Both the position numbers and the translations under genes were made by a program. 5,865 bases of DNA, taken from positions 1 to 5,865 of the forward strand of contig DMYM01000398.1 in NCBI GenBank assembly GCA_003483645.1, given 5' to 3'. Of the stretch, positions 1 through 5,865 are shown piece after piece (position 1 is the first letter of the stretch; each line of letters opens with the position of its first letter). The stretch is from Verrucomicrobiales bacterium (GTDB lineage Bacteria; Verrucomicrobiota; Verrucomicrobiia; Verrucomicrobiales; Akkermansiaceae). Below the pieces are notes generated by a model. The model was not told the origin of the DNA, did not search any database, and saw only the letters and a program-made list of their open reading frames with translations.

Positions 1-1058
1 TCGTTACCCTCGGATTCCTTGATGCCGTCAAGTTGGGCTTCCGCATCCGGGTGCATGGTCCGGAATTTCCACATGTTGAACGGTTTGCCATAACGCCCGG
101 CCCGTTTCTGGCGGAAAAAGACCGGTCCCCCGGGGCTCCCGATCTTGATGAAGAGGGCGACCCACCACCAGATGAGGACGATGGAGGCGCTCAGAACGAC
201 CGCGGACACCAGGAAATCAATCATCCCTTTCACCCAGAGTGCCCAGGACAACTCCGGGGTGGATCGCAGGACCAGCATGGGCTTGCCCCCCATGCTGTCA
301 AAGTCGGGACGGGCTACCTGCGTCTGGATGAAATCCGCCGAGATCCAGGCCTCCACGCCCTGCAACTCGCAGATCTCCACCAATTCAGCCAGTTTTCCAA
401 ACTCGGTCTGCTTGGGGGCGAAGATCACCCGGCCGATCGACTCGCGCTTGAGGAGGCTGGTGAACTCTTCCGGAGTCCCCTCGGACGGTTGGTAGTGGGC
501 CACCACCTTGTATTCGGTCAGGACATCCGAGGGCAGGCTTGCTTCGAATTCCTTGATGGACTCCTGGGAGCCGACGTAAATGACCGCCTCCTTGGCATCT
601 TCCACACGCACCGAGTGCAGCACGAAGCTGCGCACCAGCCTCTCACGCATCAGGACAAGGCAGACTGCAATGGGGACGGCCGCACCAAGGGTCAGTCGAG
701 GCGTGTCTCCCAGCTTGAAGAAGACCACCAGGGCACCGACCACCACCCCCACAATGATGAGGGACTTGAACATCTGGATCAGTGAATCCCGGAGGCGCTT
801 GCGCAGGGGATGGCGATAGAAACCGAAGGCCTCCAGCGCGATGGGAGTGAGAGGAATGATGACGAAAAGCAACGGCATCATCTCGGAGAGGCCGATCTCG
901 ACCGGATTCTCTCCTCGCTTCCAGATCTTCCACTTCATGAGGATCCTGAGAAGATCGTCGCGCATGGCGGCACTGATCACGAAAGCCACGTAAACAAGGG
1001 TGGCATCGACGAACTGCAATGCCTGCACCGAGAGGGCTTCTTTACGTCCTTGGGCCAT
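1..1058 (-). CDS. Polyprenyl glycosylphosphotransferase (initiating sugar transferase, WcaJ/ExoY-type), 3' partial
   Basis: The frame runs from ATG 1058 to the window edge without a stop, giving 352 visible residues. Four hydrophobic segments occupy about residues 12-32, 58-78, 96-113 and 122-138. A Rossmann-like cytoplasmic region of the CoA_binding_3 type follows (AVIYVGSQESIKEFEASL, 158-175, to about 270). Then comes a fifth membrane segment (about 279-304) and the start of the bacterial sugar transferase domain: IGSPGGPVFFRQKRAG (306-321) and KPFNMWKFRTMHPDAE (325-340). The FFRQxRxGxxGxxF...KFRTM pattern is diagnostic of the family that transfers a sugar 1-phosphate from a nucleotide sugar to undecaprenyl phosphate, the first committed step of exopolysaccharide or O-antigen repeat units. 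About 110 residues, including the catalytic Asp-Glu pair, should lie beyond position 1; the full protein should be near 460 residues, normal for polytopic members. The nucleotide-binding Gly motif of the Rossmann part is degenerate (VGSQES instead of GxGxxG), which is common in this family. The sugar cannot be told from the visible part. Confidence 0.93.
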   Translation of the reverse strand, partial: MAQGRKEALSVQALQFVDATLVYVAFVISAAMRDDLLRILMKWKIWKRGENPVEIGLSEMMPLLFVIIPLTPIALEAFGFYRHPLRKRLRDSLIQMFKSLIIVGVVVGALVVFFKLGDTPRLTLGAAVPIAVCLVLMRERLVRSFVLHSVRVEDAKEAVIYVGSQESIKEFEASLPSDVLTEYKVVAHYQPSEGTPEEFTSLLKRESIGRVIFAPKQTEFGKLAELVEICELQGVEAWISADFIQTQVARPDFDSMGGKPMLVLRSTPELSWALWVKGMIDFLVSAVVLSASIVLIWWWVALFIKIGSPGGPVFFRQKRAGRYGKPFNMWKFRTMHPDAEAQLDGIKESEGN

Positions 1059-1060
1059 CA
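1056..1060 (-). promoter_or_regulatory. TGATG stop-start overlap (translational coupling junction)
   Basis: On the minus strand the TGA of the ligase/polymerase gene (1060-1058) shares its A with the ATG of the glycosylphosphotransferase gene (1058-1056). The bases upstream of this ATG contain no SD-like motif, so reinitiation by ribosomes finishing the upstream gene is the likeliest way the downstream gene is translated. Confidence 0.8.
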
Positions 1061-3076
1061 GCGGGTCGTTGGGTCATCCGGTTGGGGAAACCGAATAAGG
1101 ATTTCGGGCGGAAACTGTGGCCGGATCTTTCCGTCCTGCAATGATTTAATGTAGAATTCAAGAATCGTCCGCCGTTCCCGGAATTCCTGCGGTCGGCTAA
1201 AACGGTAGCCACGGCGGATGGAAAGATCCAGGTATTCCTGAGCGCGGAGGAAGCAGCCGAAAGCCTCTTCCGGTCGGCGGCTGTACCAGAGTTGTTTGCC
1301 CCGCAGGGCGAGGTGAAGAGAGAGTCCGGCATAGGCTCCGAACTTGCGTTCCCGGCGTCTGGCAACCCGGATGGCCTCCACATGCACCCCGGCTGCCTGG
1401 TCGAACTCCCCGAGCAGATCGAGCACGAGGCCGAGTTCGATCAGGCTGCGCGGATCCTCGGGGTGACGTTCATGGGCCAGCTCCAGTCCCCACCGGGCTT
1501 CCTCGAGGCGAAAGACATTTTCGGGCCGGTCCGCTTCCGGGGTCTGTGTATAGGCGCTCAACTGCAGGCGCCCGTACATTTCGGCCGCGAAATAGTGCGG
1601 TGAATCCTCCACCAGTTTACGCAGGCGGGGCAATTCCCCGGGATCCACTTCGAAGTTGGCCCCCCGTTGCTGTTCCCACTGGATCCATCCCCCCGCATGC
1701 AAGCTCTCCTTGCCTACCGCAACCACAGCCAGAAGGGATATCACGATCACCAGAGTGACATGTCCGCCTTGGGCAAGGATGGAGCGGGTCGGGGATGCTG
1801 CAGGCATGACAAGCCCGATGGCAAGGGATGCCATCATGAGAATAGGCAGGAGATGGGGCTGGAAATCGAAGGCCGCGTGAAGCATTGCGCCCACCAACCC
1901 GGCGGCGGCGCCCACCTGCAGACCACGCTGGAGCGAAGGAGGATCCTCCCCTCTCTGGGGTGATGGAAGCAGGGCACTCAGAAGCACGACGATAAGGAAT
2001 CCCAGGATGAGAACCAGACCGATCAGACCGTAGTCGCAGAGCACCTGAAGATATTCGCTGTGGGCAAGCTCGGGATCATCAACCCAGCTGGGGATATCAG
2101 TGTCCCAGTGCTGGATGGCGAGATAACGATAACTCTGGCTCCCGTTTCCAAGCAGAGGCTTTTCCTGCCAGATCTCGAAGGCCACACCCGCCAGACCCAG
2201 TCGCGAACTTGAGCCCAGCAAGTTGCCAAGATCAGATCCCTGATCCCGCTGTTCACTCAGGGCGGAGGTGGCCAGCACCACCGCCCCCATTGCCCCGAGG
2301 GCGAGGACTCCGAGAACACTCCAGGCTGCAAGCCGGGCCCCCGGGCTGCGACGGTGGACCCTTGCGAGAACAACAAGGGCAACGGCACACCCCAGGCCAC
2401 CCACGGTGGCGGCGAACCCGGCCCGTGACTTGGTCAACCAGGCCAGAAGGAGACCGGCCCCTGCCAGGAGCAGGAAGGGAACCCGCGTCCTCCACCTGGG
2501 CGAGCACAGCGCCACTCCAAGGAAGAGGGGCACCATGATGGCCAGGAGTCCCGCCAGGTTATTCCACTGCCAGAAGAGTCCGCTCACTCCTTCTCCACTC
2601 GGACGGGTCCGTCGAAAGAAGGTGAAGTGGGGATCGAAGAACTGCTGGTAGAGCCCCGCGAGAAACTGTGCCCCAAAGACAACCGCGAGCCCCGCGAGAA
2701 GGATTATCCGCTCGCGCCGGGTGCCCACACAGGTAGGCACCGTGACGATGGTCAGCCAGGCCATGGTGATGAGGTGCAGGTCATGGCGACCCAGATCCCA
2801 CACCTCCGAGAAGAGAGCCCGCAAGATGAAGTAGAGCAGCGCCGGCACGCCCGCCAGCAGGATCGGAGTCCGCACGACCCGTCTCGTCCGGACCGCCTCC
2901 GCCAATCCCAGAAGGGCCCCGATCACCACCAACGGCATGGCCACCGCGCTGCGGTGGAGTTCAAGCCCTCCCGCCAGAAGAATGGCGGTCACCCAGCCCG
3001 CAAAAAGAAAGAGCAGAGCGGTAGGCGCCAGCCAGTGCACACGCACGGATCGGGTTTGGACAGGATGGTCGCTCAT
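1058..3076 (-). CDS. O-antigen ligase/polymerase family membrane protein (Wzy_C/WaaL-like) with C-terminal TPR-like domain
   Basis: The ATG start at 3076 gives 672 residues and a 34-base gap after the UbiA-family stop. A TTG at 3118 in the same frame would add 14 residues and overlap that gene; neither start has an SD motif, and I prefer ATG because the extension looks non-membrane and featureless. About a dozen membrane segments fill residues 15-455. Wzy_C features are SGLFWQWNNLAG (165-176), TKSRAG (215-220, Arg218), a periplasmic loop of about 75 residues with SSSRLGLAG (289-297, Arg292) and LAHSEYLQVLCDYGLIGL (337-354, His339), then HAAFDFQPHLLP (400-411). Conserved Arg and His of the large loop are functionally important in WaaL-type ligases. 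Residues about 524-646 are helical TPR-like repeats (ARWGLELAHERHPEDP, LGLVLDLLGEFDQAAGVHVEA, RRPEEAFGCFLRAQEYL), presumably periplasmic. The protein either polymerises repeat units or transfers the glycan to an acceptor; sequence alone cannot separate these. The stop overlaps the start of the next gene. Confidence 0.9.
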   Translation of the reverse strand: MSDHPVQTRSVRVHWLAPTALLFLFAGWVTAILLAGGLELHRSAVAMPLVVIGALLGLAEAVRTRRVVRTPILLAGVPALLYFILRALFSEVWDLGRHDLHLITMAWLTIVTVPTCVGTRRERIILLAGLAVVFGAQFLAGLYQQFFDPHFTFFRRTRPSGEGVSGLFWQWNNLAGLLAIMVPLFLGVALCSPRWRTRVPFLLLAGAGLLLAWLTKSRAGFAATVGGLGCAVALVVLARVHRRSPGARLAAWSVLGVLALGAMGAVVLATSALSEQRDQGSDLGNLLGSSSRLGLAGVAFEIWQEKPLLGNGSQSYRYLAIQHWDTDIPSWVDDPELAHSEYLQVLCDYGLIGLVLILGFLIVVLLSALLPSPQRGEDPPSLQRGLQVGAAAGLVGAMLHAAFDFQPHLLPILMMASLAIGLVMPAASPTRSILAQGGHVTLVIVISLLAVVAVGKESLHAGGWIQWEQQRGANFEVDPGELPRLRKLVEDSPHYFAAEMYGRLQLSAYTQTPEADRPENVFRLEEARWGLELAHERHPEDPRSLIELGLVLDLLGEFDQAAGVHVEAIRVARRRERKFGAYAGLSLHLALRGKQLWYSRRPEEAFGCFLRAQEYLDLSIRRGYRFSRPQEFRERRTILEFYIKSLQDGKIRPQFPPEILIRFPQPDDPTTR

Positions 3077-3110
3077 GGCGTTAACTTGGAAACCGGTGGA
3101 GGGGAAAGGT

Positions 3111-4034
3111 TCACCCAAGAGCAGTAAACCAGCTCACCAGCAGGATCCAGATGGCCAGTGAAATGACAAGACCGGGGCTCTTGAGAAGAAGGCGCTCGGG
3201 AGTTTCCACTACGGTGGAGCGCCAGGCCAGTCGCAGGTAGCTCATCAGGCCGGTCAGGGCAGGGAGGGTGGTGAAGACGAAGGGTATGCGGTCGGGACGA
3301 TTGAGGCAGTAGGCCAGATAGATTGCTCCGGCAAGGAGGGCGCTGCATCCGGTCAGGACGTCAAGAAGATCGGCAGTATATCCCCGCAGGGCCCGCCGGG
3401 TGATCCCCATCTCGCGATGGGTTTTCTCGAGGAGGAGCCACTCACCCTTGCGTTTCCCAAAGCCGAGCAGGAGCGCGAGGAAGTAGGTACAGCTCAGGAG
3501 CCAGCCGGTGGGATGGGCGGTGAGGTCGAAGCGCTGCAGAGCGTAGGCCCCGGCAGCCACCCGCGCCACGAAACCTGTGGCCAGGACGAGGACATCGAGA
3601 AGTGGCAGCCCGCGCAGGTAATACGAATAGATCCAGGAAAGCAGGTAGTAGCCCGCCAGCACCCCCGTCACGGTGCCCCCTCCATAGAACCACCAGGCAA
3701 ATCCCAGCGACCCACCGGCCAGAAGGACTATCGCCACCCAGGCCCGGCGCACGGAAATCTGACCGCTCGCGATGGGCCGCCTGCACTTGCGGGGATGGCG
3801 CCGGTCTTCCGCACGGTTCACAATGTCGTTAGCGAGATAGACCGCGCTGGAAATCAGGCAGAAGCAAAGAGCGATTGGCAGCACCGCCATCCAGGCTGCA
3901 GGCTCCAGCACGGACCCGTGAAAGAAAAGAGCGGTCAGGCAGAATCCGCTTTTGATCCAGTGCTGCGTCCGCAGAGCCACCAGCCACTTCCGGACTGGGT
4001 CAGCGATCAGGTGCGCTGTCGTTTTCTCTGACAT
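3111..4034 (-). CDS. UbiA-family prenyltransferase, decaprenyl-phosphate phosphoribosyltransferase-like
   Basis: A complete 307-residue integral membrane protein with about eight or nine hydrophobic segments. The ATG at 4034 is fixed by an in-frame TAG immediately upstream, and the next in-frame Met is at residue 49. Family signatures appear in the expected order: LRTQHWIKSG (21-30, consensus LRPxQWxKN); the Asp-rich motif NDIVNRAEDRRHPRKCRRP (69-87); YSYYLRGLPLLDV (136-148) followed by GFVARVAAGA (154-163); GKRKGEW (193-199); and RALRGY (214-219). This pattern and length fit the UbiA branch containing DPPR synthase (Rv3806c type), which moves 5-phosphoribosyl from PRPP to polyprenyl phosphate on the cytoplasmic face, the first step to polyprenyl-phosphate arabinose or ribose. 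Departures from consensus are N73 where the motif normally has the second Asp, S29 for Asn, R141 for Lys, and SY (265-266) where RY is usual. Activity or substrate may therefore differ. No epimerase or phosphatase partner genes are visible in the window. The family call is firm; the exact reaction is inferred. Confidence 0.88.
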   Translation of the reverse strand: MSEKTTAHLIADPVRKWLVALRTQHWIKSGFCLTALFFHGSVLEPAAWMAVLPIALCFCLISSAVYLANDIVNRAEDRRHPRKCRRPIASGQISVRRAWVAIVLLAGGSLGFAWWFYGGGTVTGVLAGYYLLSWIYSYYLRGLPLLDVLVLATGFVARVAAGAYALQRFDLTAHPTGWLLSCTYFLALLLGFGKRKGEWLLLEKTHREMGITRRALRGYTADLLDVLTGCSALLAGAIYLAYCLNRPDRIPFVFTTLPALTGLMSYLRLAWRSTVVETPERLLLKSPGLVISLAIWILLVSWFTALG

Positions 4035-4088
4035 CTAACCAAAATCAAGATAGATCTTCACTCCGTCCGGGCAGCCCTCCTGAACCGG
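4035..4088 (-). other. Short intergenic gap between the GT-C-like gene and the UbiA-family gene
   Basis: This 54-base gap has no convincing promoter or terminator. On the minus strand it holds a perfect SD-like AGGAGGG (4081-4075), but that lies 40 bases before the ATG of the next gene, too far to serve it. A GTG at 4061-4059 opens an 8-codon reading frame (VKIYLDFG if the GTG is read literally). It ends in TAG (4037-4035), directly abutting the ATG at 4034. The gap is short enough for co-transcription of the flanking genes. Confidence 0.6.
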
Positions 4089-5865
4089 TCACCGGCCCGC
4101 TCCGGAACCCGCGTACTTCCGCACATCCATGAAGCCGGGAAGGGTTCCGAATCCCACCCAGAGTTCCCCCGGGTCATCCTCGCGCTCCGTGCGAAGCTTC
4201 TCCCATTTTTCTGCTGTGACAGGCAGGCCCCACCAGGGCTCCTGGTCGTACGGGCTCTCCAGTTTCACGAGTTCCCCGGTCTGTCGCATGCTACGTCCCA
4301 ATTGCTCAAGTGGTTCCCGGTCCCGCCCGGCGATCACCCCCCGATGCCCCTGCAATTCCTCCGTGTTCCAGTCTCCCTTGCGCCATGGGATAAGTCGGAA
4401 ATCATTTCCTCTGAAATACTTATGTAGAGCGAGCTTTATGCTGACACCGGTATTGGGAGGGCCTGCCTCTGGTCTCCCGGGAGTCCAGAGGAGGATGCGC
4501 TCCCCATGGGCCTCCCCCACCACCTGCAGGCGTCCGCGTTCGAGCAAAGAGAGGAGGGAGTTCCGGTTGGAGCCTTCGGTGGCATTTACCCCTCGCTGCC
4601 GTTTGCCCAAAGTGCGTTCGTCGAAAAGAACGAAGTCCGCGTCTTCGATACGCCGGACTTGATCTTTCCCGAAGAGGGCGAGATGGAACGTGCCGTAGGA
4701 CACCAGTCCGCTGCTGAGAATGACTCCCTCACCCCCGGGCAGACTCGCAGGATTCACCGTGCTCCAGGCTGCCCAAACCCGCTGGTTGTGATCGACCGCC
4801 TCCTCCGCGCCGTCGGCCAGGCGGCCAAAAAACCATCCGTAACCTCCCATCGGCCAGAAGCCGTCGGTCGAAGGAAAGAGGGTAGCCGAGGAAGTGGCCG
4901 GTGCTCCCTGGCGCCAGTCAGCCATGCGCACCCCCACGATCCAGGGTCCCATGCTACCGAGAAGAGTGAGCACGATGGCGAGCTGTCCGAGACGCCGCCG
5001 ACCGATCGCGGACCAGACCTCACGCCCACGCTCGAAAAAGATGGTCAGGAGGATAGCAAGGGCCGGGAGGAACAGATGGCGCGGTGTATATAGCACGCAC
5101 CCGTAGAAGATGAGAGGCAGCAGAACGGCCGCGGCCACGAGGCAGCGGTAGAGCGACCGCCCACCCGCAAGGGTGGCGGCAAAGACAACCAGGAGGAGGA
5201 GAAGGGCCCCGAGTCCGCCCCCAATGAAAGCGACGAAGGTGGGCAGGACAAGGAAAGGAGCGGGCAGGACCGCGAAACCGTCACTGAGCAGCAATCCCAG
5301 GACAATGGCAAAACCGGTGCCCATCAGCATGGCTTGCACCCGCCGGTCGTGAAAGAAGGCTCCCAGGGAGTCCTCACGGACCGTGAAGAGAGCCAGCAGA
5401 GGCATGAGCAAGAGGGCGTCCTGGCGCGCCGCGGTAGCTGCCCACGCGAGGAGGCCCACCAAGGAGACCCTCACCACCGACGGTTGTGCCGCCTCATCCC
5501 CGTCACCCCCCCGCTCCGGAGGGGGACGCAGCATCACCACGAGGACGAGGAGAAAGGACGCCGAAATCATGTTGGGGGAGAGGAACATCCCCGAAAAGGA
5601 CAATACGGGGGTGAAAAGCGCGCCGTAGAGGACGGCGACCTGCACCCCGGACCACCTTCGCTGCGAACCCACCACCGAGAGCAGGGCAAGAGCAAAAAGG
5701 GTGACCGCCAGCAGGTTTCCCTCCCGCACGATGACCATGGAATCCTCGGCGGACGGACTGCGCAGCTTGAGCCAGGCCGCCGTCACCCAGTAGGAGAAGT
5801 ACTGCTTGTCGTAGTTGTAGCTGTCGTTGTCCGAGAAGGCCTTGTCGCCCACCGCCAGCTGCACC
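4089..5865 (-). CDS. Putative GT-C-type membrane glycosyltransferase with soluble C-terminal half (5' partial)
   Basis: The frame is open to the window edge and ends at TGA (4091-4089). About 591 residues are visible. The GTG at 5864 is probably an internal codon, because a GT-C protein should have a first membrane helix before the acidic loop, so the N-terminus is missing. Residues 11-26 (SDNDSYNYDKQYFSYW) resemble the first extracytoplasmic loop of GT-C enzymes, with acidic residues followed by a DKP..YW-like segment. Roughly nine or ten hydrophobic segments follow up to about residue 311. They include ARQDALLLMPLLAL (146-159) and TPRHLFLPALAIL (260-272), the latter like the PRYLLPALP segment common in GT-C proteins. 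Residues 312-591 are soluble, Trp-rich in places and charged, and would lie outside the cytoplasm in a GT-C topology; I do not recognise a domain there. Known of the class: GT-C enzymes use polyprenyl-phosphate sugars as donors. Inference: it glycosylates a glycan, lipid or protein in the periplasm. It could instead be a non-catalytic membrane protein of the locus. Confidence 0.6.
   Translation of the reverse strand, partial: VQLAVGDKAFSDNDSYNYDKQYFSYWVTAAWLKLRSPSAEDSMVIVREGNLLAVTLFALALLSVVGSQRRWSGVQVAVLYGALFTPVLSFSGMFLSPNMISASFLLVLVVMLRPPPERGGDGDEAAQPSVVRVSLVGLLAWAATAARQDALLLMPLLALFTVREDSLGAFFHDRRVQAMLMGTGFAIVLGLLLSDGFAVLPAPFLVLPTFVAFIGGGLGALLLLLVVFAATLAGGRSLYRCLVAAAVLLPLIFYGCVLYTPRHLFLPALAILLTIFFERGREVWSAIGRRRLGQLAIVLTLLGSMGPWIVGVRMADWRQGAPATSSATLFPSTDGFWPMGGYGWFFGRLADGAEEAVDHNQRVWAAWSTVNPASLPGGEGVILSSGLVSYGTFHLALFGKDQVRRIEDADFVLFDERTLGKRQRGVNATEGSNRNSLLSLLERGRLQVVGEAHGERILLWTPGRPEAGPPNTGVSIKLALHKYFRGNDFRLIPWRKGDWNTEELQGHRGVIAGRDREPLEQLGRSMRQTGELVKLESPYDQEPWWGLPVTAEKWEKLRTEREDDPGELWVGFGTLPGFMDVRKYAGSGAGR

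Noticed and set aside
33..785. 250-codon open frame on the plus strand
   Set aside because: It lies wholly antisense to the glycosylphosphotransferase gene, whose minus-strand frame carries clear family motifs. Its own translation is rich in Asp, His, Gly and Pro, without domain-like features, as expected of a shadow frame in GC-rich DNA.
1058..3118. TTG start at 3118 for the ligase/polymerase gene
   Set aside because: It would give 14 extra residues and an overlap with the UbiA-family stop, but it has no SD motif and is a rarer start codon. ATG at 3076 places the start near the first membrane segment. The TTG start remains possible.
3417..4031. 204-codon open frame on the plus strand
   Set aside because: Antisense to the UbiA-family gene; the composition is low in hydrophobic residues and shows no recognisable motif. 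The other long plus-strand frames, for example 2627-3127 and 4506-5093, were rejected for the same reason.
4040..4062. AAGATCTATCTT inverted repeat followed by GATTTT, possible terminator or promoter element
   Set aside because: The stem is only four or five base pairs with almost no loop, and the T-run is short and interrupted. No paired -35/-10 elements fit in the 54-base gap.
5506..5525. C7 run and G5 run forming a possible hairpin (stem CCCCC/GGGGG)
   Set aside because: It is inside the GT-C-like coding region, in a Pro/Gly/Asp-rich loop between membrane segments (about residues 114-125), with no U-tract on either strand. It is more likely a by-product of coding for PPPERGG than a terminator. 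The C7 tract could in principle slip, but the frame is intact.

Overview
The window is a stretch of a larger cell-surface polysaccharide (exopolysaccharide or O-antigen) locus. All four genes lie on the minus strand, read from high to low coordinates, and are packed tightly enough to look like one operon. The operon runs off both ends: the first gene lacks its N-terminus and the last lacks its C-terminus. The DNA is GC-rich (roughly 60% by eye). An O-antigen ligase/polymerase family protein together with an undecaprenyl-phosphate sugar-1-phosphate transferase suggests a diderm bacterium. None of the three visible start codons has a well-placed Shine-Dalgarno sequence, which fits lineages that rely little on SD-led initiation. 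I cannot assign a phylum from the sequence alone.

Layout in transcription order. (1) 5865-4089: a polytopic membrane protein with GT-C-like features (acidic first-loop motif, DKQ..YW, PRHLFLPAL) and a soluble C-terminal half; 5' end missing. (2) 4034-3111: a UbiA-superfamily prenyltransferase closest in motif pattern to decaprenyl-phosphate phosphoribosyltransferase (DPPR synthase), with several family-consensus residues changed. (3) 3076-1058: an O-antigen ligase/polymerase (Wzy_C/WaaL-like) protein with a C-terminal TPR-like helical domain. (4) 1058-1: a polytopic polyprenyl glycosylphosphotransferase (WcaJ/ExoY-type initiating sugar transferase). Its stop codon lies outside the window and its start overlaps the stop of gene 3 in TGATG.

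How they may work together (inference). Gene 4 would load the first sugar phosphate onto undecaprenyl phosphate. Gene 3 would polymerise or transfer the finished glycan on the periplasmic side. Gene 2 would make a polyprenyl-phosphate-linked pentose precursor. Gene 1 could be the GT-C transferase that uses a polyprenyl-phosphate sugar outside the cytoplasm, as arabinofuranosyltransferases do in mycobacteria. No RNA genes, mobile elements, CRISPR arrays or convincing terminators are visible, and no stretch over 300 bases lacks a gene. The long plus-strand open frames are antisense shadows of these genes.
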